In this document: piece by piece, positions 1 through 6,736 of the stretch | Layout of the letters: each line of letters begins with the position of its first letter | How positions within the stretch are numbered: position 1 is the first letter of the stretch | Origin: Sphingomonadales bacterium | Lineage (GTDB): Bacteria; Pseudomonadota; Alphaproteobacteria; Sphingomonadales; Sphingomonadaceae | Length of the DNA: 13,948 bases | Reading direction: 5' to 3' | Assembly (NCBI GenBank): GCA_017302775.1 | Contig: JAFLDC010000027.1 | Location: 1-13,948 of the forward strand | The notes under the pieces: model-generated | Database searches by the model: none | What the model was told of the DNA's origin: nothing | What the model saw: the letters and a program-made list of their open reading frames with translations, nothing else | Translations under genes and position numbers: made by a program

Positions 1-2
1 GC

Positions 3-785
3 CTGGAAGCGGACGGCAAGACCTATGCGATCGCGGCGGTGACCACGCCCGAGGAGATCGAGCGCGCGCGGACGCGCGTGGACATCGCACCGCATGCGAT
101 CGAGCGCCCATCGGAACTGGACGGCGACGCGCGCGCCCAAGCGCAACGTGAAGCGAACGTCCTGGGCCTGGCGCAAGACGGGGGTGCTCAGGCGGTCGCG
201 GCCACCATGCGCATGGTCAGTTCCGGGCGCCGCGACGATGGCGCTCGCGAGTTGGACACGCGACACGACGACAAGCGGCAGGCACCATCGGCGAACGATC
301 GCGTCGAGTCGATCGCGGCTTCGACGCCAGTGCTGCCCGCCCGACTTCCGGACCCGCGCGATCCGAACCATCCCGATCATCGCCTCTACCAACAGATCGA
401 GCGTGGCGTGGCCGGCATTGATGCGGAACGTGGGCGCACCTTTGATGCGACCAGCGAGAGATTGGCGATGGGCGCTTTCCACGACGCAAAAGCCGCCGGC
501 ATCACCTCCGCCGACCATGTCGCGATCAACGAGACCGGCAAGCGCCAGCAGGATGGCTCGCAGATCGCCGCCGGAACGCTGCTGTTCGTCGTGCAAGGGC
601 AAGACCCGTCCGACCCGGCGGCACGCCGCTCCATGACCGATGTGGCGCAGGCGGTTGATCGCCCGGTCGAGCAGTCGCTGCAGAAGGTCGATACATTGGC
701 TCAGCAGCAGACGCAGATGCTGGCACAAGCGCAGAACAATCCGACACAGGATGATCCTGGGCCGAAGGGGCCGCGGATGTCTTGA
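3..785 (+). CDS. X-Tfe effector of the Xanthomonadaceae killing type IV secretion system, C-terminal part (5' partial)
   Basis: The open frame enters from the left edge, so the true start and any catalytic domain lie outside the window; the internal GTG at 39 is not the start. The last ~130 residues (about nt 351-735) look like an XVIPCD: a DPRDPNHPDH opening, a compact core with SERLAMGAFHDAK and LLFVVQGQDPSDPA, then a glutamine-rich tail (QSLQKVDTLAQQQTQ). In this family the XVIPCD docks on the VirD4 coupling protein, and the effector is injected into neighbouring bacteria, usually to attack the envelope. The visible part ahead of it is charged and low in complexity and looks like a linker. 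The cognate lipoprotein immunity gene (X-Tfi) is usually next to the effector, often upstream; none follows within the next 3 kb. The family call is firm, the toxic activity unknown. Confidence 0.85.
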   Translation: MEADGKTYAIAAVTTPEEIERARTRVDIAPHAIERPSELDGDARAQAQREANVLGLAQDGGAQAVAATMRMVSSGRRDDGARELDTRHDDKRQAPSANDRVESIAASTPVLPARLPDPRDPNHPDHRLYQQIERGVAGIDAERGRTFDATSERLAMGAFHDAKAAGITSADHVAINETGKRQQDGSQIAAGTLLFVVQGQDPSDPAARRSMTDVAQAVDRPVEQSLQKVDTLAQQQTQMLAQAQNNPTQDDPGPKGPRMS

Positions 786-912
786 TAAGGCGCTTCTTTA
801 GGAATCGATCCCCATATTGCTGTGACTACTAGGATTGGGATAGCGTCTGCGCTTTTTCTCACTCAAGAGAAGATTTGCTGCAAAGTCAAGAGCGAGCATG
901 GTTGAAATGCTC
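786..912. other. Convergent intergenic region with weak hairpins
   Basis: This gap lies between the effector stop and the stop of the leftward HNH gene, so it should terminate transcription from both sides. Two weak signals are visible. A 4-bp stem (842-845 with 850-853) is followed by five T on the plus strand. A 6-bp inverted repeat (GAGCAT 894-899, ATGCTC 907-912) sits directly against the HNH stop codon. Neither is a convincing intrinsic terminator. Confidence 0.35.
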
Positions 913-2199
913 TTACCTCTTGGACGCTTCGGTTACACGTTCCAGAAGTTGCAGTGCCAAGTCTCCTCGTATCGCATGAGGCGTATTCGGTCTCGCGATA
1001 ATGATCTTCGCAAGGTCATCCGGACCAACGGCAGCGTGCGTGTCGTGTGAGTCGACGCCTAGGGTCTGTACTACTTCGCGCTTCAGCGCCGAAAACACGG
1101 CAAAGCAGTGGTTGCAGAAACGGTTGACGGAAGCCCATCGTCCTTTTTTTGGGCCACCCTTGTGATTGATTCCGAGCTTGCCCCCTGTGCCGACCTCCAC
1201 CGTTTCCTGTTTGCTTCGCCTGCATATCGGGCAATGCCAGTCAGGAGGAAGCTCGGACCAAGACTTGGCTTGATGTTCCTGTGAACTCAGGATGGCCAGA
1301 AAATTCTGCGGAAGAGACTTCGCCTTTTGTGGCTTATCGGTGCGCCAACGCGAAAAGTTCGGGGTCGTCACTGATGTATTTCGTCCGAGTGCGATCGCAA
1401 GCGGTTCGGGGGAGACCCACTGCGCGATGATGAAGTCGCCTGGAAACCCCTTGCGGTCTCCAAACACTGGAATCGCACAGGAATCGCTTGGGTGGATCTC
1501 GAACCAATGGCTATCCGTTGCCGCTGCACGCGCGACCTCGCTAATCAGTCTCATGCGCAATTCATAGGCGGGTTTCGCCAAATTCCATGTGCGCATAGCC
1601 TTGCCGCCGTCTATCTCATGCGGTCGATGATCCCCTGGCTGGATAAACTCTCGAATCTGGTTCACCGAGAACGAGAAGTATGACGGTGTTCCAATCATGT
1701 TCTTTGCTCTGGTGTCGGCGTTATTGCAGTCCTCACAGAGCAGCACTTCTTCATAAGCCGCGAAGGCTTTGCCGATTCGATCGACGAGTCGACTCCCATC
1801 GATTTGCGCTGTGTCCGTACCGGATTCACGAAACTCCTTGAGAAAAGCAGTTCTCAACGCTTCACCCATGTGGTCGTGATGGATCACCAGCTTGGCCAGA
1901 ATCTGCCCCTTGGCCCCAGGTCTCGAAACCTGAAACTTGGATCGACGACAGCAGGGGCACACCCAGCCTTGCGGCGAGCATGCCCAACTGGAGTTCATCT
2001 CAAACGTATCGATGCGATGATGCTCTGCTATTTGACGTGAGAGTGGTGATCTCACGCCATCCAGCGTCATGATCTCTCCCGCTTCGACGGCACTCACGAC
2101 CTGCTGGAGCGCCTCCTCGTGAAGCCGGCGGTCAGGATCCGTCTGATTGCATGTGTACCAGTACGCGTAACGGTTCCCGAAAGGGACATCTGAACTCAT
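913..2199 (-). CDS. Double-module HNH endonuclease-like protein
   Basis: A 428-aa protein with an HNH/zinc-finger nuclease signature. The first module has CPCC (C81, C84), the presumed catalytic HHDH (107-110) and CEDCNN (C155, C158, N159-N160), in the C-x2-C / HxxH / C-x2-C-N order of HNH enzymes. A second module near the C-terminus repeats the pattern in reduced form: CPIC (C323, C326), an NHKGG stretch with H346, and CNHC (C362, C365). Both start with nearly the same CPxCRRSK string, which suggests duplication; the second has lost the HHDH core and may only bind zinc or DNA. The ATG at 2199 follows AGGAAAG at a good distance. It lies 54 bp downstream of the Mrr-type gene on the same strand, so the two are probably co-transcribed. 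The likely role is DNA cleavage in phage or plasmid defence; the target is unknown. Confidence 0.75.
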   Translation of the reverse strand: MSSDVPFGNRYAYWYTCNQTDPDRRLHEEALQQVVSAVEAGEIMTLDGVRSPLSRQIAEHHRIDTFEMNSSWACSPQGWVCPCCRRSKFQVSRPGAKGQILAKLVIHHDHMGEALRTAFLKEFRESGTDTAQIDGSRLVDRIGKAFAAYEEVLLCEDCNNADTRAKNMIGTPSYFSFSVNQIREFIQPGDHRPHEIDGGKAMRTWNLAKPAYELRMRLISEVARAAATDSHWFEIHPSDSCAIPVFGDRKGFPGDFIIAQWVSPEPLAIALGRNTSVTTPNFSRWRTDKPQKAKSLPQNFLAILSSQEHQAKSWSELPPDWHCPICRRSKQETVEVGTGGKLGINHKGGPKKGRWASVNRFCNHCFAVFSALKREVVQTLGVDSHDTHAAVGPDDLAKIIIARPNTPHAIRGDLALQLLERVTEASKR

Positions 2200-2253
2200 A
2201 TCAAGTCTTTCCTGCGTCGCAACAACCGTGTCGCTATTGAGAGAGAACTTTTG

Positions 2254-3861
2254 TCAGACAGCAATTCTCGCATCGAGCCCCGCGTGTTCACGCAGCAAGT
2301 AGAGCAGCCCACCACCATCGATCAGCTCGATCGGCTTGTCCTTCGAGAAGTTATACGCATCGGCACCATAGCCGCTCGTGCAAACGAGAATGCCTTTGTT
2401 CGCACCCTCATTCATCATGGTGCCGTAGAGATCGCGGACCGCACTGACGCCCACCGTGTCCTTGTAACGCTTCGCCTGGATGATGACTTTGCCTCCAAGA
2501 ACCGGGCGCGTATCGAAGGCGACTGCGTCCACACCGCCATCGCGCGAGCTTCGTGTCAACTTGGTGTCGAGCCCCATCTTCTTGAAAAGGTTCGAGACCA
2601 ACGCCTCGAAACCGGCCGGCGTCAATTCGAGCAGATTGGGTCTCGATTCGAGGCCGCCCAGCACATCCTCCTGCTCAATGAACCGTTTGTCGACCATGTT
2701 GAATTCGATGATTGGCTTGATCGCCTGCAGTTCGTCTGGACGGCTGGAGACTTGGGCACCCAAGTTGCGCAGGCAGGCGACTTTCTCGACGCGATCCAAC
2801 CTCAGTTCCAGAAATACCGCTTTCGGTGCTCGCACCGAAACAACGGGAACCCGGATCGGCCGCCCGCTGGCGGGATCGTGGGTGTCGATCATGCCGTTGA
2901 AAGTGCATATGCTTAGCGCATCGGCCTGGTCCGCTTCGAAGACCTCGTGCAACGTCCTGAGCGCCATCGAGGCCACGATATCCTGATAGAGCTGCTTGAT
3001 CTCCGCAGCCTTGCGAGGCTTTGATTCGATGAGGTCCTTCGACTTCACATAGCGATACTCGGCCTCGACGGGGATGGCCGAGATCTCCGGCAGGTCGTAC
3101 TCCACCACCAACTCTGCGGAGTCCTCTCCATAGCCGATCTTAAACTTCTGAGGGAAACCCTCGACTGGATACTCCGACCGCGCCAGCACCATCTCGGTGT
3201 AGGCGACGACAGCATCGGGATCCTTGGCGAGATAGGCGGCCTGAAACTCGTCGACTTCGGCATTCCGCCGCTCCAACTCAGCGTCGTGCATCGCCTTTTC
3301 GCGATCGTATTCCGCCCTTAGCTCCGCGATGCGCGTGCGCTTACGTACTTCCTGCTGCTCGTATACCTGCATTGCCTGTCGATGCCCGCGGTCTGCCTCA
3401 GCCACCGCTTCCGCGTGCCGGCGGCTAGCGCCGGGAATGAGCTTGCCGATGCCGGTAGGTGCTGGAACTGTAGGCGGGATCGGTGGCGCCGATGGATCGA
3501 GTTCTCTGGGCTGCTCGAACCGTCGGAAACTCGTCGTGTGCCGGAGATCATCGAATCGGATGGTATCGTCCAGCGTCAACGTATGCGCCAACAGGCCACG
3601 CAATGCTTCGATGCGATCGGCCAGTTCGCTGTTGAGGTCGTCGACTTCGGACTGCCGATCTTCCAGATACAGCGCTTTCTCCAGTTTTTGCATCTCCTTC
3701 TCTTCGCGAACACGCTGCGCTCCCGCCATCCGTGCTTGGCGATCCAGTTGACGCGCTTGCGTTGCCTGCATGCGTATCTGCCGTTGGCGTTCACGCTCGG
3801 CGGCGGCAGCCGCCCGAGCTGCTGCGCGCAGAAAGCCTTCAAAACCGCTCCTTCTCCCCAT
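2254..3861 (-). CDS. Mrr-type restriction endonuclease with N-terminal coiled coil
   Basis: A 535-aa protein. The last ~125 residues form an Mrr-like PD-(D/E)XK domain: E419 in the first helix (GFEALVSNLF), D445 in RDGGVDAVAF, and Q462-A-K464 in IIQAKRY, followed by the usual GILVCTSGYG and GGGLLYLL elements. Enzymes of this clan cut DNA, often modified DNA. The N-terminal ~200 residues are rich in Arg, Glu, Ala and Gln and are probably coiled coil (about 10-100 and 150-205), with a proline-rich break around 118-140. A middle domain (~220-400) is not recognised. There is no classical Mrr N-terminal winged helix. The ATG at 3861 has a strong GGAGGA site 4-6 nt upstream. It is followed by the HNH gene on the same strand, so a two-nuclease defence operon is plausible. 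The nuclease domain is certain; the biological target is not. Confidence 0.85.
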   Translation of the reverse strand: MGRRSGFEGFLRAAARAAAAAERERQRQIRMQATQARQLDRQARMAGAQRVREEKEMQKLEKALYLEDRQSEVDDLNSELADRIEALRGLLAHTLTLDDTIRFDDLRHTTSFRRFEQPRELDPSAPPIPPTVPAPTGIGKLIPGASRRHAEAVAEADRGHRQAMQVYEQQEVRKRTRIAELRAEYDREKAMHDAELERRNAEVDEFQAAYLAKDPDAVVAYTEMVLARSEYPVEGFPQKFKIGYGEDSAELVVEYDLPEISAIPVEAEYRYVKSKDLIESKPRKAAEIKQLYQDIVASMALRTLHEVFEADQADALSICTFNGMIDTHDPASGRPIRVPVVSVRAPKAVFLELRLDRVEKVACLRNLGAQVSSRPDELQAIKPIIEFNMVDKRFIEQEDVLGGLESRPNLLELTPAGFEALVSNLFKKMGLDTKLTRSSRDGGVDAVAFDTRPVLGGKVIIQAKRYKDTVGVSAVRDLYGTMMNEGANKGILVCTSGYGADAYNFSKDKPIELIDGGGLLYLLREHAGLDARIAV

Positions 3862-3958
3862 TTCTCCTCCGAGGTACTGCTTGTAAGCCCATGTTAAGGA
3901 CGCTGGCTCAGGCCTTATCGCCTCGCGTCATCCGATTCAGAAGCGGTCTAGTCAGCGA

Positions 3959-4288
3959 CTACGGGGCGTGACCGTACTTCTCGTTGTACTGCTTCTCCAT
4001 CAAATCGCAGGCATCACGAGCGAGGCGTCGCGCACCGATACTGAGCAGCTCGTCGTTTTCTGTCTTGCGACATTCCTTGATCGCTTCACTGTCGATCACT
4101 TCTTGCGGGTCAACGGTATACGCGCGGAGCGCGATCACGATGATCGCGAACACAACGACCATTGCCACCATGCCGAGCACGGCCTTGAAGCAGCCTCCCG
4201 ATTTTGTGGTGTTGGGAGCGCCGCAGTGGACGCAGGCTTTCGCTTGATCGGAATACTCTTTGCCGCATTCCGTGCATGTGATCATCAT
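3959..4288 (-). CDS. Small zinc-ribbon protein with one membrane segment
   Basis: A 109-aa protein. The N-terminus is a zinc ribbon (CTEC at C5/C8 and CVHC at C19/C22) of the kind placed before many bacterial membrane proteins. After a short GGC-rich linker, residues about 36-54 form one hydrophobic helix, and a ~55-residue charged tail follows with two further cysteines (C73, C94) that could pair if the tail is periplasmic. Two adjacent ATG codons (4288 and 4285) could start it; an AAGGA lies about 12 nt upstream, so initiation is weakly supported. It is 97 bp ahead of the Mrr-type gene in the same direction and may share its transcript. No specific function is recognised; such proteins can be sensors or membrane anchors. 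Confidence 0.7.
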   Translation of the reverse strand: MMITCTECGKEYSDQAKACVHCGAPNTTKSGGCFKAVLGMVAMVVVFAIIVIALRAYTVDPQEVIDSEAIKECRKTENDELLSIGARRLARDACDLMEKQYNEKYGHAP

Positions 4289-4326
4289 GGATCGACGAGG
4301 TCCTTAAAGGTCGCGAGGGTCGAGTG

Positions 4327-4364
4327 CCACCCGTGCAGCCGGGCGCACCGACTGTACGGGGTGG
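4327..4364. terminator. Long hairpin between the unknown operon and the zinc-ribbon gene (possible terminator)
   Basis: CCACCCGTGCAG (4327-4338) pairs with CTGTACGGGGTGG (4352-4364) through one wobble and a one-base bulge, around a 13-nt loop. It lies downstream of the 313-aa gene on the leftward strand. There is no T tract, so if it terminates it does so imperfectly and some read-through into 4288-913 is possible. Confidence 0.4.
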
Positions 4365-4399
4365 CGGAGGCGTCCTGCAACCACACCCCCCCGGGAGCT

Positions 4400-5341
4400 T
4401 TAGTCGGCCGCGCCGGGCGCTACACCGAGCGCTTCGTGCGCCCACCAATACTGGCCCTGCTGGTTCGAGCGGACGACCGCGCGATACACCCGATGCGCCT
4501 GCGGATACTTGCTCTGCGGGAAAGCCACGATGGGCTTGTCGAGATCGACCCTCGCTCGACGCAGCAACGCTTGGCGCTCAATCCGTTCGCCGGACAACTC
4601 CCACAAGACCCGCAGCAGCGCCGACTGCGTCGGCGTAAGGGCGACCGGAGCAGTCTCACCGGGGAGAAAGATAGCCCTGAAATCTTGAGTAAACGGACCG
4701 ACACGCGCCTGAACCGGGAGTGCCGTCTGGGCCGCACGCACGCCGGTCCACACCGCCTCATCGGCCACCAGCCCGTCTCCGCGCACCCGGAACGCTGCCG
4801 CCAGCGGGACGGACCGCACCTGGACGCCCGGCAGGAACACCCGTTCCGGCTGGGTCGTGGTCACCAGAATCGTCGGAATCTCGCCGACGTAGTTCGGCCA
4901 CGCCGACAGCAATGCGCGCAGAACCATGATGTCGGCCAGTCGCTGGCCAAACAGCACGCGATGGCGCCGATCAGCACGCCCCAGGTCGCCCAGGCGCCAG
5001 ACCCGATCCGGGATCAACGTCCACGCCGGCTCACCCACCAAGTCCAGGGCCTGCGCCATGCGCCGCCGCAGCCAGTCGCCGTCCGGCGCGAGCCGTTGGG
5101 TGTCTTTCGTCGTCAGGTTGACCAGCCCACAGTCGATGCAGAACCCGGACCCCACGGCGATCACCCGAACGGTACGGATTTCGCAGTGGGGGCAGAAGAT
5201 CACTTGGGCGGGCATGAACGTCATCGCCCCCAACCGCTGCAATCGGTCGAGGCGTTCGCGTTCGAGGGGACCGACCAACGTCGGCGCAATGGCGGTTCGC
5301 CCCTGCTCGATGCAGGAGGCCAGCAATTCCAGAAGTTCCAT
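4400..5341 (-). CDS. Unknown protein with zinc ribbon and OmpR-like winged helix, second gene of a two-gene operon
   Basis: A 313-aa protein that I do not recognise as a named family. A four-cysteine zinc ribbon is clear (C50/C53 in CPHC, C68/C71 in CIDC). The C-terminal segment, about 235-302, reads like an OmpR-type winged helix: LTPTQSALLRVLWELSG opens the fold, RQALLRRARVD would be the next helix, and a terminal GQYWW resembles the closing wing. The middle (about 90-230) has mixed alpha/beta character with no motif I can name. The ATG at 5341 lies six bases after the stop of the upstream 271-aa gene, and no strong ribosome site precedes it, so translational coupling is likely. It may be a DNA-binding or sensing partner of the 271-aa protein. 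Composition is high GC, like its partner. Confidence 0.75.
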   Translation of the reverse strand: MELLELLASCIEQGRTAIAPTLVGPLERERLDRLQRLGAMTFMPAQVIFCPHCEIRTVRVIAVGSGFCIDCGLVNLTTKDTQRLAPDGDWLRRRMAQALDLVGEPAWTLIPDRVWRLGDLGRADRRHRVLFGQRLADIMVLRALLSAWPNYVGEIPTILVTTTQPERVFLPGVQVRSVPLAAAFRVRGDGLVADEAVWTGVRAAQTALPVQARVGPFTQDFRAIFLPGETAPVALTPTQSALLRVLWELSGERIERQALLRRARVDLDKPIVAFPQSKYPQAHRVYRAVVRSNQQGQYWWAHEALGVAPGAAD

Positions 5342-5347
5342 TGCGCA

Positions 5348-6163
5348 TCACGCGGGGGTCTGAAACGGAGGCACAGCCGGAAGGTCGAACCCTGGCGCGA
5401 GACGCCAGTGGTGCAGCCACGCCTCGAGCTGCGTGCGCGTACCGGAGTCGAAGTCGCCCAGATTGCTGTCGCGTCGCCGCAACGCGACCAGCACGGAGCG
5501 TCCGATCGTCTGTCCGGGTTCGGGGAAGAACTCGATACCCAGCTTGGCGGCGATCAGCCGAAATCGCCCCTGCCGCATGGGATTGTCCGTCGGCATCCAG
5601 TGATCCAACAGATCCAGCACCCCGACTCGTGGATTGCCCTCAGGCGCCCGAACGGCAATCTCGCCACCGGTGGTCTCATCGAGCAGGGTCGCTTCCAACA
5701 GGCGCACGTGGTCCACGACCAACGCATCGGGCCGCAGCAAGGGCTGTCGCAAGGTGTCCAGCGGCATCGGTTCATGCCGCGGCGTGTGCAGTCCGCGCAG
5801 CCGAAGCGCCTCGTCGAACAGGTCGCGGTGGCGCAGGTACATCCACAGGGCACACTGCGCAGGCGCATCGGGTAGATGCAAGGCATTCACTGGCCCCGAA
5901 TGGGCCTCGTTCACGGCGCGCAATGCCTCCAGACCGGCTTCGTCGGCCAGCAGGGAGATCCGGTGCAGGCTCGCCAGGACGCAATCCCGAACAGGGGAAG
6001 GGGCGCACTCGATGGCCGCGACGATGCGCCGGATCACGGACACATCGTCTGTCTCGGCGACGCCAAAGCGCACCGGCAGGCCGCACCGTGCCAGGAAGTC
6101 GTACAGGACGTCATCCGGCCGAATTTTCAACAGCAATTGCAGGTGAAACATAGAGCTGGACAC
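5348..6163 (-). CDS. Unknown protein, first gene of a two-gene operon
   Basis: A 271-aa protein with no motif I can assign. It is mainly helical in the first half (about 40-120, leucine/alanine-rich), with a more mixed second half containing GGEIAVRAPEGNPRVGVLDLLDHW and FRLIAAKLGIEFF. No cysteine pairs, membrane segments or signal peptide are seen. I chose the GTG at 6163, not the ATG at 6151, because GGAGA lies 6-7 nt before the GTG while the ATG has no ribosome site. The gene overlies long open frames on the other strand, which are GC-rich shadows. It is divergent from the Xre-type regulator at 6389 and directly precedes the 313-aa gene, so the three probably form one regulated unit. Its function is unknown; defence is an inference from the neighbourhood only. 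Confidence 0.75.
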   Translation of the reverse strand: MSSSMFHLQLLLKIRPDDVLYDFLARCGLPVRFGVAETDDVSVIRRIVAAIECAPSPVRDCVLASLHRISLLADEAGLEALRAVNEAHSGPVNALHLPDAPAQCALWMYLRHRDLFDEALRLRGLHTPRHEPMPLDTLRQPLLRPDALVVDHVRLLEATLLDETTGGEIAVRAPEGNPRVGVLDLLDHWMPTDNPMRQGRFRLIAAKLGIEFFPEPGQTIGRSVLVALRRRDSNLGDFDSGTRTQLEAWLHHWRLAPGFDLPAVPPFQTPA

Positions 6164-6243
6164 GATTCGTCTCCAGCGTAACCCCAGTTCTTACGCCGAC
6201 GATCCCCTTCGCCGGCAAAGCGCACCGCAGATCCACGCTTGTT

Positions 6244-6249
6244 CTTATA
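6244..6249 (-). promoter_or_regulatory. Candidate -10 element of the leftward 271/313-aa operon
   Basis: Read leftward, TATAAG lies about 80 nt before the GTG at 6163. The -35 position for a 17-bp spacer (about 6267-6272) is a poor match to TTGACA and falls inside the palindrome at 6262-6285, so a protein bound there could control this promoter. Confidence 0.35.
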
Positions 6250-6261
6250 CGACATACTGAC

Positions 6262-6285
6262 GATCCAGATTCTAGAACGCGGATC
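6262..6285. promoter_or_regulatory. Interrupted palindrome, likely operator between divergent genes
   Basis: The sequence reads GATCC-N3-TTCTAGAA-N3-GGATC. The outer and inner inverted repeats share one centre, giving 18 matched positions of 24. It lies in the 225-bp gap between the leftward 271/313-aa operon and the rightward Xre-type gene, overlapping the expected -35 region of the leftward promoter. A dimeric Xre-type regulator encoded next door is the natural candidate to bind it. The symmetry is seen; the binding is inferred. Confidence 0.5.
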
Positions 6286-6314
6286 ACGGTTGTCAATCAC
6301 CAGAAGTCATAGAC

Positions 6315-6323
6315 TGTTAAAAT
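6315..6323 (+). promoter_or_regulatory. Candidate extended -10 promoter of the Xre-type gene
   Basis: TG-T-TAAAAT is a good extended -10 element, about 65 nt before the ATG at 6389, in the only AT-rich stretch of the area. A TTGTCA lies at 6290-6295, but its spacing of 22 is too long for a normal -35. Confidence 0.4.
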
Positions 6324-6388
6324 TCACAAATGAATATCCAATACACCCCGTATTTTTTTCGGTGCCTTCGATGAAGGGAGTAGGAACG

Positions 6389-6736
6389 ATGGCGACATCT
6401 TTCAGCCTTCGATTGCGGCGACTACGCAAAGGTTCCAATCTGACGATGGAAGCGCTGGCCACCGCCGCTGGGATCAGCAAGAGCTATGTATGGGAACTGG
6501 AGAATCGCGAGGTTCCGCACTTATCGGCCAAGGTCCTGGTCGATCTCGCCAAGGCCCTGGGTGTGACCGCACATGACCTCCTGGGCGAGCCGTCCCCGGT
6601 GAAAGCCTCGCCCGAAGACCTGCAGTTTTTTCGCAAGTACGCCAGCATGAGCAAAGCCGACAAGGATCGGCTCCGGAAGATGGTCGACCTGTTCTCCCCT
6701 GCCCCCGCAGCCAAGCGCGCGGGACGTGGGCGGTAG
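6389..6736 (+). CDS. Xre-family helix-turn-helix regulator
   Basis: A 115-aa DNA-binding protein. Residues about 6-64 form a Cro/C1-type helix-turn-helix: LRLRRLRKGSNLTMEALATAAGIS leads into KSYVWELENRE, the recognition region, then AKVLVDLAKALGVTAHDLLG. The tail is charged with a basic end (KRAGRGR). The open frame reaches back to 6239, but I place the start at 6389 because AGGGAG and AGGA precede this ATG and the upstream translation is AT-rich and unlike a protein. It diverges from the 271/313-aa operon and precedes the COG2958-like nuclease by 309 bp, so it may control both sides, in the manner of controller proteins beside restriction genes. The palindromes at 6262-6285 and 6871-6898 are candidate sites, although they do not share a sequence. 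Confidence 0.85.
   Translation: MATSFSLRLRRLRKGSNLTMEALATAAGISKSYVWELENREVPHLSAKVLVDLAKALGVTAHDLLGEPSPVKASPEDLQFFRKYASMSKADKDRLRKMVDLFSPAPAAKRAGRGR

Noticed and set aside
2251..2986. Plus-strand open frames over the Mrr-type gene
   Set aside because: They are antisense to the strongly supported nuclease domain.
3968..5875. Very long plus-strand open frame (635 codons)
   Set aside because: It lies antisense to the zinc-ribbon gene, the 313-aa gene and part of the 271-aa gene. Its translation is Arg/Pro/His/Gln-rich with no domain, typical of shadow frames in GC-rich DNA.
5341..6153. Plus-strand open frame of 270 codons
   Set aside because: It is antisense to the 271-aa gene, and the product is mostly Arg, Pro, Ala and Ser. 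The leftward frame has a ribosome site and balanced composition.
6239..6388. N-terminal extension of the Xre-type gene by 50 codons
   Set aside because: It covers the AT-rich promoter/operator region and lacks a ribosome site; the ATG at 6389 has one.
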